DNA of 44,626 bases from Acinetobacter pecorum (GCF_014837015.1 NZ_JACSPT010000023.1:1-44626); one strand, 5' to 3'; positions 34,062 to 43,247 are shown, counted from the first letter of the stretch. The notes: a model not told the origin generated them from the letters alone. Translations and numbers: made by a program.

Positions 34062-34075
34062 TGTACAACTGTTCA
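34062..34075. promoter_or_regulatory. Near-palindrome upstream of the desaturase gene
   Basis: TGTACAACTGTTCA has arms TGTACA and TGTTCA around a two-base centre, matching its reverse complement at 10 of 14 positions. It lies 19 bp upstream of the desaturase start. It could be an operator for a TetR-type lipid regulator such as those controlling bacterial desaturases; this is a guess from symmetry and position. Confidence 0.35.
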
Positions 34076-34094
34076 AAAATCAAAGGTTGTCCAT

Positions 34095-35153
34095 ATGTCT
34101 ACATCTTCCGATATGACTGACCAGCAGCGAATCTCCAAGGTTAGAAGTATCGTTATTCAGGCTGGGGAAGAGGTGCGTGCTCGTTATCCCATACTTAAAC
34201 ATCAGAATTTTATCGGTGCAAGTATTCTAGGCTTGGCGTGGGCAGGTATGATTACATGCGCAGTAGCATATGGAACGGGTTATCTCTCAGCATGGTTTAC
34301 CATTCCTTTAATCGCGATTTTTGCATCTTTAACGCATGAATTGGAACATGACCTGATTCATTATATGTATTTCAAGAAAACGCCTTGGGCCCATCATCTG
34401 ATGCTGGCACTTGTCTGGCTGGCGCGTCCAAACACGATTAGTCCCTGGGCACGTCGTCGTTTACATTTGCATCATCATAAATATTCAGGCACTGAACATG
34501 ACCTGGAAGAACGTGGCATCAGTAATGGTATGCCTTGGGGCATTCACCGAATTCTGGTGATTAGTGACCAGTTAATGTCAGTGTATCTGCGTCCATTTCA
34601 GATGTTTAAAATGATTCATCTTTTTCTGGAAAAACAGCCTGAAAAAGAACGTAAAATTGCCATGATCTCCCAGTTACTCGGCTTTTTGCCACTCAGCATT
34701 ATTTATTATGGATTGTGCTATCTGTTTGTGGTCTTTCATGGTTTAAATGCAGTTACACCACTGTTCGGTTATGAGATGCTTTGGTCGCAAGGCATTGTCG
34801 ATGCTATGCCGATCGTAAATCTGCTGGCAGTCATCTGGGTGATTCCGAACTTTATCCGTTCTTTTAGCTTGCAGTTTGTCAGTTCAAATATGCATTATTA
34901 TGGCGATATTGATCCACGTGATGTGATCAAACAAACCCAGGTACTCAATCCATGGTGGATGGTTCCGTTCCAGTTATTCTGCTGTAATTTTGGTTCAACT
35001 CATGCCATTCATCATTTTGTGGTCAAGGAGCCATTTTATATCCGTCAACTGACATCCAAAACGGCGCATAAAGTGATGAAAGAAGTAGGTGTACGTTTCA
35101 ATGATGTTGGAACCTTCAAGCGTATGAATCGCTGGAATGATTATAAAATCTGA
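34095..35153 (+). CDS. Membrane fatty-acid desaturase
   Basis: This 352-residue integral membrane protein of the desaturase/hydroxylase superfamily has the His boxes that bind its di-iron centre. HELEHD lies at residues 81-86, the cluster LHLHHHKYSGTEHD at 123-136, and HAIHH is near residue 314. Hydrophobic stretches before and between the boxes fit four to six membrane helices. These enzymes put double bonds into acyl chains of phospholipids or acyl-CoAs, using ferredoxin or cytochrome electrons; no reductase gene is adjacent. It has its own terminator and a possible operator upstream. A beta-carotene-hydroxylase-like activity is a less likely alternative. Confidence 0.82.
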   Translation: MSTSSDMTDQQRISKVRSIVIQAGEEVRARYPILKHQNFIGASILGLAWAGMITCAVAYGTGYLSAWFTIPLIAIFASLTHELEHDLIHYMYFKKTPWAHHLMLALVWLARPNTISPWARRRLHLHHHKYSGTEHDLEERGISNGMPWGIHRILVISDQLMSVYLRPFQMFKMIHLFLEKQPEKERKIAMISQLLGFLPLSIIYYGLCYLFVVFHGLNAVTPLFGYEMLWSQGIVDAMPIVNLLAVIWVIPNFIRSFSLQFVSSNMHYYGDIDPRDVIKQTQVLNPWWMVPFQLFCCNFGSTHAIHHFVVKEPFYIRQLTSKTAHKVMKEVGVRFNDVGTFKRMNRWNDYKI

Positions 35154-35166
35154 TAAGTGAGCTTGT

Positions 35167-35196
35167 AAAAATCCTGCTTTTTAGCGGGATTTTTTA
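35167..35196 (+). terminator. Terminator after the desaturase gene
   Basis: The stem AAATCCTGCT with AGCGGGATTT (one G-T pair) has a TTTT loop and is followed by T residues, just after the stop codon. Confidence 0.85.
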
Positions 35197-35359
35197 TTAT
35201 TTATCGAAGATAAGATAAAGATATCTAAGCCTATATTTTGCAAGAATCCTATCTCAGTCAAATTTAGGTGATTATTCATCTAAAGTGACTGCTGAGGAAA
35301 TAGTTCAAAAGAACAAACTCAGGTAAAATCAAATATATCTCTATATAAAATAGCCCGCT

Positions 35360-36070
35360 ATGTTGCTGAAAGCCGCCACCATTGCCTTGATTCCTGCACT
35401 TGTCATTCAAGGTAGTCGCGTTAAGAAAAATACCTTAAGGCTTCCGGAACCTGAAGGTGCGCGTAAAGGAAAAATCGGAACAGGCAAAAAACTGTCTCTG
35501 CTCATTTTAGGAGATTCCGCGGCAGCAGGCGTAGGCGTAGAACATCAGGATGATGCATTACTGGGTGCAATTCTGCATGAACTGAAAAATGACTTTCAGG
35601 TTGAATGGAAGTTGCAAGCCAAAACCGGTGATACCACCTCGAATGTACTGCGTACTTTGGACCAGATGGAAGTCCAGCATTATAATGTAATTGTTACTTC
35701 AGTTGGGGTCAATGATGTAACTAGGCTCATGTCTGCAGAAGTCTGGATTCAGAAACAGCAACAACTTTATAGCAAAATCCAGCAAAAATTTAGTCCGAAG
35801 CTGGTTATTGCTGCCGGTGTTCCCCCCATGAATATGTTCCCGGCACTGCCTAATCCTTTAGCCTGGTTATTTGGCCAATATGCCAAACAGATGAATCTGC
35901 AACTGGAAAAATTTGTAAATCAGCAGGTAAATATGCAATGGATTGAATACGATATTGAAAAATACCGTGCCATGAATTTACAAATGGCTGCAGATGGTTT
36001 TCACCCGAGTAAGGAAGTTTATACACTTTGGGGACAAGAAGTGGCTGGCAAGATTCAGAAGGCATTCTAA
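35360..36070 (+). CDS. SGNH/GDSL-family hydrolase
   Basis: This 236-residue SGNH hydrolase has block I LLILGDSAAAGVGVEHQD, carrying the nucleophile Ser. Block III is VTSVGVNDVTRL, and block V is ADGFHPSKEVY with the catalytic Asp and His. The family covers esterases, lipases and acyl-CoA thioesterases. The N-terminus MLLKAATIALIPALVIQG is hydrophobic and could be a membrane anchor or uncleaved signal, since no clear cleavage site follows. It is followed at 32 bp by a UDG-like gene on the same strand, possibly co-transcribed but functionally unrelated. Confidence 0.85.
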   Translation: MLLKAATIALIPALVIQGSRVKKNTLRLPEPEGARKGKIGTGKKLSLLILGDSAAAGVGVEHQDDALLGAILHELKNDFQVEWKLQAKTGDTTSNVLRTLDQMEVQHYNVIVTSVGVNDVTRLMSAEVWIQKQQQLYSKIQQKFSPKLVIAAGVPPMNMFPALPNPLAWLFGQYAKQMNLQLEKFVNQQVNMQWIEYDIEKYRAMNLQMAADGFHPSKEVYTLWGQEVAGKIQKAF

Positions 36071-36102
36071 AATAGTAAAAATCTCTCAATTTAGTTAATC
36101 CT

Positions 36103-36687
36103 ATGTCCGATATTGAAACCCATCCGTTACCGCCATTTTTACCGCCCAATGCCAAATTGCTGATGTTGGGTAGTTTTCCGCCACCTGCCACACGCTGGAA
36201 AATGAATTTTTATTATCCAAACTATCAAAATGATATGTGGCGGATTTTTGGACTGATTTTTTTTAATAATAAAGATTATTTTTTAGATCTATCCAACAAA
36301 AAGTTTAAGGAAAATTTAATCCGGGAGTTTTTGAAAGAAAGGGGAATTGCAATCTTTGACAGTGGTTATCAGATCCGGCGTTTAAAAGGTAATGCTTCAG
36401 ACAAATTTCTGGAAATTGTCGTGCCCACCAATATCGAGCAACTGCTTAGTCAAATGCCGCAGTGCAATCATATTATGACTACTGGAGATAAGGCTACAGA
36501 TACTATGATGTTGTCCATGCCGGAAGGTACGGTCAAACCGAGCATTGGTCAACCAAGTCAGGCTCATTTTGCCGGACGTGATCTGTATTTATATCGTATG
36601 CCTTCATCTTCCCGCGCTTATCCGGTTTCTTTAGAGAAAAAAGCCGAAAGTTACAGATTGATGTTTAAGCATGTGGGGCTGATTTAA
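36103..36687 (+). CDS. Uracil-DNA glycosylase superfamily protein
   Basis: The 194-residue protein matches the uracil-DNA glycosylase superfamily. Motif 1 is LLMLGSFPPPATRWKMNFYYPNYQNDMWRIFG, where GSFPPP replaces GxDPY of classical UDG. The C-terminal motif is YRMPSSSRAYPVSLEKKAESYR, in place of HPSP. This resembles the Mug/SMUG-like branch or its non-enzymatic relatives. The catalytic Asp of family 1 is absent, so base-excision activity is uncertain. It is located downstream of the SGNH hydrolase on the same strand. No DNA-repair neighbours are present. Confidence 0.72.
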   Translation: MSDIETHPLPPFLPPNAKLLMLGSFPPPATRWKMNFYYPNYQNDMWRIFGLIFFNNKDYFLDLSNKKFKENLIREFLKERGIAIFDSGYQIRRLKGNASDKFLEIVVPTNIEQLLSQMPQCNHIMTTGDKATDTMMLSMPEGTVKPSIGQPSQAHFAGRDLYLYRMPSSSRAYPVSLEKKAESYRLMFKHVGLI

Positions 36688-36779
36688 TATTTAATTCAAT
36701 ATTCAGATGAAAATAGCTAGAAAAGTTTAAAACTGTAAATATGAAATTAACTTATGCTTAGTAACTTGGTTTTTATTAT

Positions 36780-37256
36780 TCACATATTTGGATATTCGAC
36801 CCAACGATAGCTATGAATTTGAATATCCCGAACATGATGAAAGTTGGACCAGATTAACTGACTGCCTTTAGTCCATTTTAAAACTCGAATACGAGATTCC
36901 ACCTGCTGTATTTCTTCAGATGTGGCTGAACGTAAAGGGCCAATTTCTGCATACAAACGTACTCCTGGATAACGTTTGAATTTACCCTTGAGCAGCGCAT
37001 TCAACCAAAACAGTTTACTAGTATTCACAGCCTGTATGCAGGCCAGTGGCTGATGCTGTAAATTTTCAGTAAAGGTAGTGGAATAGGTATCAAAGAAGAA
37101 ACCTATACTGGTCTTTTGATTTAAAAATACCGTTCCAATCGGGGTAATACTAGGAAAGCCTTTGGAATTGACTGTTGCAATAGAGCAATGCATGGCAGCA
37201 CGTTGTGCATCAGCAACGATCTGGCGAATCTGTTGCCATTCACTATCAGAAATCAT
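36780..37256 (-). CDS. Pyridoxamine 5'-phosphate oxidase-like flavin-binding protein
   Basis: This 158-residue protein has the split-barrel FMN-binding fold. The N-terminal helix ISDSEWQQIRQIVADAQRAAMHCSIATVNSKGFPSITPIGTV resembles PNPOx-like proteins, with the SKGFPS turn before strand 2. A later RVLKWTKGSQLIWSNFHHVR region follows. Members include flavin reductases and F420-dependent enzymes; the specific cofactor and substrate are not predictable. It is monocistronic by spacing, starting at ATG 37256. The gene converges on the UDG-like gene with 92 bp between. Confidence 0.75.
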   Translation of the reverse strand: MISDSEWQQIRQIVADAQRAAMHCSIATVNSKGFPSITPIGTVFLNQKTSIGFFFDTYSTTFTENLQHQPLACIQAVNTSKLFWLNALLKGKFKRYPGVRLYAEIGPLRSATSEEIQQVESRIRVLKWTKGSQLIWSNFHHVRDIQIHSYRWVEYPNM

Positions 37257-37376
37257 GTATTGATTCTCTTATTATTTTTTATAAAGCTTATAGTAAATTT
37301 TTCCATATAGCATTGTCTGAAAAAACCTTGAACACAGGTAGCTTTACCAATCTAAAATATGTTTCAGATTATAAAA

Positions 37377-37396
37377 AAAGAGCCAAATGGCTCTTT
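37377..37396 (-). terminator. Terminator of the minus-strand gene ending at 37416
   Basis: An 8-bp perfect stem AAAGAGCC/GGCTCTTT with loop AAAT is followed on the minus strand by a long T-run (reverse of the A-tract at 37373-37379). Confidence 0.88.
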
Positions 37397-37415
37397 GAAA
37401 AATGGGAGCAGGCGA

Positions 37416-37853
37416 TTAGCCATCGTATTCGACATAATCCCACAAGTTTAAACGTGCTTTAATCTCCCGGCGGATTTCAGGTAACATCGGTAATAAACTA
37501 CCATCAATCCATAAGCTCAAAGCTTGTGCAGAGAGCACTTGCTGCTGTTCATCGACCAGTTGAGCACCTTTTAATATAATGCCAGCCTCATCAGTAGCTT
37601 CAGTTTCTACACCTTTAAATAAAACCTGTAACTCATAGCCATTATCCTGAATCAGCCATTCCAGTTCGAGCTGGATATTTTCATTCGATTTTAAAACTAC
37701 CTGACCCTCGACTGTATCGGATTCAGACAGACAGTCATGTTCAACCCGAATCTTGGCCAGATACCACTCTTGCTGGGATAAATCATGGAGAGTTTTAACA
37801 GGCGTCAGAATGTCACTAAACTTAAACTGGCGACTTAAATCAAAAAATTGCAT
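37416..37853 (-). CDS. Conserved protein of unknown function
   Basis: This is a 145-residue acidic, mostly beta-predicted protein from the ATG at 37853 (MQFFDLSRQFKFSDIL). The frame also extends eight codons to a TTG at 37877, but neither has a good ribosome binding site. The alternating hydrophobic pattern in EWYLAKIRVEHDCLSESDTVEGQVVLKSNENIQ suggests a beta-sandwich. I do not recognise the family. There are no signal peptide and no membrane segment. It has its own terminator. The 249-bp gap upstream (37878-38126) holds nothing I can identify beyond A/T-rich DNA. Confidence 0.6.
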   Translation of the reverse strand: MQFFDLSRQFKFSDILTPVKTLHDLSQQEWYLAKIRVEHDCLSESDTVEGQVVLKSNENIQLELEWLIQDNGYELQVLFKGVETEATDEAGIILKGAQLVDEQQQVLSAQALSLWIDGSLLPMLPEIRREIKARLNLWDYVEYDG

Positions 37854-38126
37854 GGGAGTGAGGGCGAATAATCGCAAAAGATTGGAAAAGTGTAATTTTA
37901 AAGCAATCGAGGGAGGAGGTAAAAGCTTTGTCGTGATTGAGCTGATTAATGTATAAGAAAAAAACTAATAAATATAAGTATAAGAATTTAATTAATATTG
38001 AAAATCTCTCCTCCCACAGGGAATAGACTGGAATGATAAGAAGGAGATTACTCAAAAAATGAAATTTCATTTATGATTTTTAATCATTAAAATAATTTGT
38101 GTAATTAAAACGTAATTTTTTTGTCA

Positions 38127-39683
38127 TTACATTAACCATTCGCCTGGAAATTTGGTCACAAGATTCATCATGAAGCGCTGGAATTTTGTAGTGTCTGGAT
38201 CATGTAAATGTTGAATGATACGACCATCTTTTTGATATTCCAGCCAAATGATTTCATTTTTTTCATTCAGCTTGAGCTGATAAGCGATACGTGGCAAATA
38301 CTGATCCATTGCGTAAGTAATTTCCTTCTGGAAATCTTCCGACTGGATCACGAGGCCGACTTCAGTATTCAAAAAAGCTGAACGCGGATCAAAATTGAAG
38401 GAACCAATAAATACCATGCCATCCAGATCAAAGAATTTGGCATGCAAACTTGAGCTATTTTTATTCTTTGCCGGAATAATATTTCCAGTCATGACTTCAT
38501 ACCAGGTACGTTCAGGCCGGATAATATAAGGTTTAAATTCCCAGAGTTCGATGCCGTTTTGTAGTAACTGCTGACGATATTGTTGATAATAGGCATATAC
38601 CAGAGCCACATCATTGGCCTGAAAAGAGTTGGTCAGGATTCTGATTTTGACGCCTTGTTGAGCACGATGAGTTAAATAGTCGGTGCCTTCTTGTGTTGGA
38701 ATGAAATATGAAGACACCAGTTCCAGATGTTTTTTGGGCTCACCCATGAGTTCGAGCATATGAGTATAAATATAATCGCCATTTTTTGCATGGGGACGTG
38801 CTTTAGCGGGAGTATCCGCGACGAAATAAGCAGGTGCCCAGTGAACGGGCTGTTTTTTCAATTGCTGTTCGACTTGTTTCTCGGCTATTCCTACCCGGCG
38901 TTTTAATTCAGTTTCATCAACATCTTCGCGCGCAAACTCAGTTTTGAGTTTTTTGAGCATTTCAGGATTGCCTGCATCATTTAGCACCTGCTGAAGATTA
39001 TAACTAAGATCATCATTCCAGAACTTGATAAAGGTCTGATTCGCAGCATTTACGCTTTGACCTGTAAAAAAGATATCGACATCGGTAAACTGGAAATCTT
39101 CACTGGCATCAAAGTATTCACTGCTGATATTACGACCACCAGTCACTGCTGCAGTTCCATCAGCAATGATCAGTTTATTATGCATGCGATGATTAACCTG
39201 TTTCATCCGGAAACCATAATCAAGTGCACGTAATTTACGAAATTTATAGGGATTAAAAAGCTTTACCTGAATATTTGGATGCTGGCTTAGGGCCAGCAAT
39301 TTGTCATCTAGCTGCGTACCATTCTGATCATCAATCTGTAACCGTACCTTGACTCCACGCTCCGCAGCTTTTAACAGTTGGGCCAACATCATGTTACCGA
39401 TATAATCATCTTTCCAGATATAATATTGCAGATCAAGATGGTGATGGGCCTTATTAATCAGGTACAGGCGTGCCGCCATGCTTATAAAGCCGTCATATAA
39501 GGGTAAAAAAGCAGTTTTCCCTTCATGAATCTGCTGTTTTGAAAATTGACCCTCTATCCATTGCGCGGGTTGGGCTGGAGTAATTTCTGCATCTTTGGCA
39601 GTGTTGGGAGCCAGTTCGCAGCCAGAAATCATGAGGGTTAAAGTAAAAACACTTAAACAGATAAACGGTGAAGGTTTAGTCAT
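38127..39683 (-). CDS. Phospholipase D-family lipoprotein (cardiolipin synthase-like)
   Basis: The 518-residue protein starts with a lipoprotein signal ending in the lipobox MISGC (Cys near residue 22). It has two HKD motifs: HNKLIIADGTAAVTGGRN in the first half (near residue 167) and HAKFFDLDGMVFIGSFNFDPRS in the second (near residue 418). Two HKD motifs together form one active site in the PLD superfamily. Such enzymes hydrolyse phospholipids or transfer phosphatidyl groups, as in ClsB/ClsC-type cardiolipin synthases. The lipoprotein anchor resembles Acinetobacter periplasmic PLD proteins. It is a single gene with no clear operon partners. Confidence 0.87.
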   Translation of the reverse strand: MTKPSPFICLSVFTLTLMISGCELAPNTAKDAEITPAQPAQWIEGQFSKQQIHEGKTAFLPLYDGFISMAARLYLINKAHHHLDLQYYIWKDDYIGNMMLAQLLKAAERGVKVRLQIDDQNGTQLDDKLLALSQHPNIQVKLFNPYKFRKLRALDYGFRMKQVNHRMHNKLIIADGTAAVTGGRNISSEYFDASEDFQFTDVDIFFTGQSVNAANQTFIKFWNDDLSYNLQQVLNDAGNPEMLKKLKTEFAREDVDETELKRRVGIAEKQVEQQLKKQPVHWAPAYFVADTPAKARPHAKNGDYIYTHMLELMGEPKKHLELVSSYFIPTQEGTDYLTHRAQQGVKIRILTNSFQANDVALVYAYYQQYRQQLLQNGIELWEFKPYIIRPERTWYEVMTGNIIPAKNKNSSSLHAKFFDLDGMVFIGSFNFDPRSAFLNTEVGLVIQSEDFQKEITYAMDQYLPRIAYQLKLNEKNEIIWLEYQKDGRIIQHLHDPDTTKFQRFMMNLVTKFPGEWLM

Positions 39684-39798
39684 TGATCTTCCATTGATTA
39701 TAGGATTTTTTATTCCTTAACTCCCGATGTTAATAGTTGAATCTACGAATAGAAAGAGGTTACTGTTAGTCATCTGTAAACCAGCAAAAAAAGGATAG

Positions 39799-40917
<1,119 letters not shown>

Positions 40918-40941
40918 ATGATTATCGTAGGCTTAAGATAA

Positions 40942-40972
40942 AAAAAGACCGGTATTAAACCGGTCTTTTTTT
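40942..40972 (+). terminator. Terminator after frmA
   Basis: An 11-bp stem (AAAAAGACCGG at 40942-40952, CCGGTCTTTTT at 40960-40970) is followed by further T residues. Confidence 0.92.
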
Positions 40973-41137
40973 ATGCGGATTTCACTTGATTCAGGATACA
41001 TTAGTGCATTAAAGCATCACACAGACTCACCCAAAGAACACAAGCAAACTAAGGTCATTACATTCCAGATGTTTATATTAAATAGAACGTATCAACATAC
41101 GTGATTGAAACCATTTTAAAAAATAAGGATAAGTTTT

Positions 41138-41668
41138 ATGTCGAATGATAATTTTGATCGTGATGTTATTAAGAACTCTCCAAAAGATGTCCGCGACGAT
41201 TTAAATGCAGATCCGATTACTGGTGAACCTGGTGCACATCCTGTAGGAACAGGTTTGGGTGCTGCAGGCGGTGCAGCCGCAGGCGTAGCAGTTGGTGCAG
41301 CAGGTGGTCCTGTTGGTGCTGCTGTAGGTGGTGTTGTGGGTGCTGTGGTCGGTGGTCTGGCCGGTAAAGGTATAGGCGAAGCAGTAAATCCAACCGAAGA
41401 ACAGGCTTACTGGCGTGATAATTCTGTAAATACCCCATACTATTCAGATGCCCGTACCACATACAGCGATCTGGATTATGACCGTGATTACGATACTGCT
41501 TACCGCGTAGGTTATGAAAACCGTAGCAGCTATGATGCCCACACCCGTTTTGAAGATGCAGAACCAGATCTGAAATTAAAATGGGAACAAATGAAAGGCG
41601 AATCTCGTTTAAACTGGGAACAGGCGAAATTTGCAGTACGTGATGCCTGGAATCGTGTTTCACGTTAA
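41138..41668 (+). CDS. Glycine-zipper protein of unknown function
   Basis: The 176-residue protein has an acidic N-terminus. A long Gly/Ala repeat follows from residue about 28 (HPVGTGLGAAGGAAAG onwards, then VGAAVGGVVGAVVGGLAGKG), forming a glycine zipper that can pack membrane helices. The C-terminal half is charged and Tyr/Asp-rich, with YDRDYDTAYRVGYENR and repeats of LKWEQMKGESRLNWEQAK. I know of stress-related surface proteins with this layout in Acinetobacter, but cannot name the family with certainty. There is no signal peptide, and the ribosome binding site AAGGATAAG is clear. Confidence 0.7.
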   Translation: MSNDNFDRDVIKNSPKDVRDDLNADPITGEPGAHPVGTGLGAAGGAAAGVAVGAAGGPVGAAVGGVVGAVVGGLAGKGIGEAVNPTEEQAYWRDNSVNTPYYSDARTTYSDLDYDRDYDTAYRVGYENRSSYDAHTRFEDAEPDLKLKWEQMKGESRLNWEQAKFAVRDAWNRVSR

Positions 41669-41816
41669 TTATTCATCTTCATGAAAATGAAGTGAAGTAC
41701 TGTTGGCAAAATCTACATTTCTGTGGGTTTTGCCATTTTTATTGATATATTTAACTGTGTGATAAAATCATAAAAAAAAGTAGAAAAGTTAATAAATATT
41801 TTTTTATATTTAATAC

Positions 41817-41845
41817 TTGTCAAATGATCCTAGAGCGCGTATTTT
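41817..41845 (+). promoter_or_regulatory. Sigma70 promoter of the aroG copy 2 leader
   Basis: TTGTCA (41817-41822) and TATTTT (41840-41845) are separated by 17 bases, the consensus spacing. Transcription would start near 41852, about 27 bases before the first leader peptide. Confidence 0.6.
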
Positions 41846-41878
41846 AATTTCAGATTCATATTTTATGAAAGACATAAT

Positions 41879-41935
41879 ATGTTAACGCAACCTCTCATTT
41901 CAAACGCATATTTTTATTTCTGGCAGTTTAGATAA
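41879..41935 (+). CDS. Aromatic-rich leader peptide 1 (attenuator)
   Basis: This 18-codon ORF encodes MLTQPLISNAYFYFWQFR. It has a run of control codons Tyr-Phe-Tyr-Phe-Trp-Gln-Phe (TAT TTT TAT TTC TGG CAG TTT) just before its stop at 41933. It lies about 27 bases after a predicted transcription start and directly upstream of alternative hairpins and a terminator that precede aroG. The ribosome binding site is weak (GAAAGA about ten bases upstream). The peptide itself probably has no function; ribosome stalling at these codons when aromatic tRNAs are uncharged would choose between hairpins. The assignment is from my reading of composition and position. Confidence 0.8.
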   Translation: MLTQPLISNAYFYFWQFR

Positions 41936-42012
41936 TTGCCTGAATGCGTTTGGGCAATGAAAAGGTTGCCCACCAGTTTATACCTGATCGGCAACCCTGA
42001 TCAGGTTTTTTT
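41902..42012 (+). terminator. Attenuator with alternative hairpins and terminator
   Basis: A chain of competing pairings is visible. Segment A ATTGCC (41935-41940) pairs with B GGCAAT (41953-41958). B GGGCAA (41952-41957) pairs with C TTGCCC (41966-41971). C GGTTGCC (41964-41970) pairs with D GGCAACC (41990-41996). The terminator stem is ACCTGATC (41982-41989) with GATCAGGT (41999-42006), followed by seven T in all. C-D pairing blocks the terminator; B-C permits it. A stalled ribosome at the Tyr/Phe codons leaves A free to take B, releasing C for D (readthrough). A ribosome at the stop covers A and favours termination. AAACGCAT (41902-41909) with ATGCGTTT (41944-41951) would default to termination without translation. 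Confidence 0.8.
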
Positions 42013-42048
42013 ATGCCTTTAATTTTTAAGAATATTTTGGAGACAATC

Positions 42049-42153
42049 ATGACAACATTTAACTATTCATACTTTAATAGCTTTTATTGGTCTTATTTTA
42101 GTCAGCTAATGACCCTCAAAACAGTTTCGATTAGACCCATAACGCTCAAATAA
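42049..42153 (+). CDS. Aromatic-rich leader peptide 2
   Basis: This 34-codon ORF begins MTTFNYSYFNSFYWSYF: nine of the first 17 residues are aromatic (Phe4, Tyr6, Tyr8, Phe9, Phe12, Tyr13, Trp14, Tyr16, Phe17). It then continues SQLMTLKTVSIRPITLK with none. The ribosome binding site GGAGA lies six bases upstream of the ATG. It starts after the attenuator terminator and ends 36 bases before aroG, with a 6-bp hairpin (GGACTG 42160-42165, CAGTCC 42171-42176) between its stop and the aroG ribosome binding site. Lacking a second poly-T terminator, it may act at the level of aroG translation (inference). Confidence 0.75.
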   Translation: MTTFNYSYFNSFYWSYFSQLMTLKTVSIRPITLK

Positions 42154-42189
42154 AAGTTTGGACTGCTTTACAGTCCCAGGATTAAAGTC

Positions 42190-43239
42190 ATGAATACCCC
42201 AAATACATCACAACAACATCACGCTGAAAGCATTTTAACTTTACCCCAGCAACTTAAGCAGCAATTGCCACTGTCTCCACAATTAGCTAGCCAGGTCGCT
42301 GAACATCGTCAAACTGTTCAAAATATATTAGAAGGCAGAGATCATCGATTAATGGTGATTACAGGCCCATGTTCCATTCATGATGAAGCTTGCGCGCTAG
42401 AATATGCAAAAAAATTAAAACAGCTACAAACTCAGGTTTCTGATCAGATTTTTCTGGTCATGCGTACTTATATTGAAAAACCGCGGACTACGGTAGGCTG
42501 GAAAGGTTTCCTTTACGATCCGAATCTGGATGGTTCATCCAATATGCAACTGGGTCTGGAAAAATCCCGTGACTTATATCTTAAAATTATTGAAATGGGT
42601 CTGCCAATCGCTTCGGAAATTCTCAGCCCGATGGCAACCGCTTATTTCGATGATCTGCTGGCTTGGGGCGCGATTGGAGCACGTACCAGCGAATCACAAA
42701 TTCACCGTGAAATCTCAAGTCATATGCCATATAGCATTGGTTTCAAAAATGGTACTGATGGTTCGATCCAGATTGCCCTAGATGCTATTCAGTCTGCCTC
42801 TCATCCGCATCAATTCCTGGGTATGAGCCAGTCCGGTTTGCCATGTATTTTACATTCTCAAGGTAATCCTAAAGCGCATTTAATTTTACGTGGTTCAAAT
42901 AGTGGACCTAATTACCAGCTGGCTGAAATCGAGAAAATACAGGCAAAACATCAGATGGAATTGCCGGCACTGGTGATTGACTGTAGTCATGGCAACAGCT
43001 CAAAAAATCCGATGCTACAACCTGAAGTGCTGAAACAGATCCTGGCAGAACGTTTACACACCAAGGTTCGCGGTGTAATGCTTGAAAGTCATCTGGTCGA
43101 TGGAAATCAGAAAATCTCTGAGCAAATGACTTATGGTCAATCAATCACTGATGGATGTCTGGGTTGGGCTAAAACCGAACAGATGTTGTTAAATATGACT
43201 GACTCACTGCGACTTGAAGGTTTAAGGCGTAGTGCTTAA
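42190..43239 (+). CDS. aroG: 3-deoxy-7-phosphoheptulonate (DAHP) synthase, copy 2, under attenuator control
   Basis: This is a second class I DAHP synthase, 349 residues, catalysing the first step of the shikimate pathway. Signatures: VITGPCSIHDEACALEYAKK, YIEKPRTTVGWKGFLYDP, GARTSESQIHREISS, GFKNGTDGSIQIA, and VIDCSHGNSSKNP. Upstream are a promoter, two aromatic-rich leader peptides and an attenuator, which link its expression to charged aromatic tRNAs. The leader codons mix Phe, Tyr and Trp, so the leader alone does not tell whether this isozyme is Phe-, Tyr- or Trp-sensitive. Copy 1 at 14587-15678 lacks such a leader. The ribosome binding site CAGGA follows a small hairpin. Symbol by class only (aroF/aroG/aroH undetermined). 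Confidence 0.94.
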   Translation: MNTPNTSQQHHAESILTLPQQLKQQLPLSPQLASQVAEHRQTVQNILEGRDHRLMVITGPCSIHDEACALEYAKKLKQLQTQVSDQIFLVMRTYIEKPRTTVGWKGFLYDPNLDGSSNMQLGLEKSRDLYLKIIEMGLPIASEILSPMATAYFDDLLAWGAIGARTSESQIHREISSHMPYSIGFKNGTDGSIQIALDAIQSASHPHQFLGMSQSGLPCILHSQGNPKAHLILRGSNSGPNYQLAEIEKIQAKHQMELPALVIDCSHGNSSKNPMLQPEVLKQILAERLHTKVRGVMLESHLVDGNQKISEQMTYGQSITDGCLGWAKTEQMLLNMTDSLRLEGLRRSA

Positions 43240-43247
43240 AAATCAGG

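Noticed and set aside
35342..35356. AAAATAGCCCGC before the SGNH hydrolase as a seventh copy of the AAATAGCCTAAG motif
   Set aside because: Only the first eight or nine bases match; the conserved CTAAG part is absent.
41217..41663. His/Leu-rich minus-strand open frame opposite the glycine-zipper gene
   Set aside because: It is a shadow of the Gly/Ala repeat codons of the plus-strand gene, with no ribosome binding site and no family resemblance.
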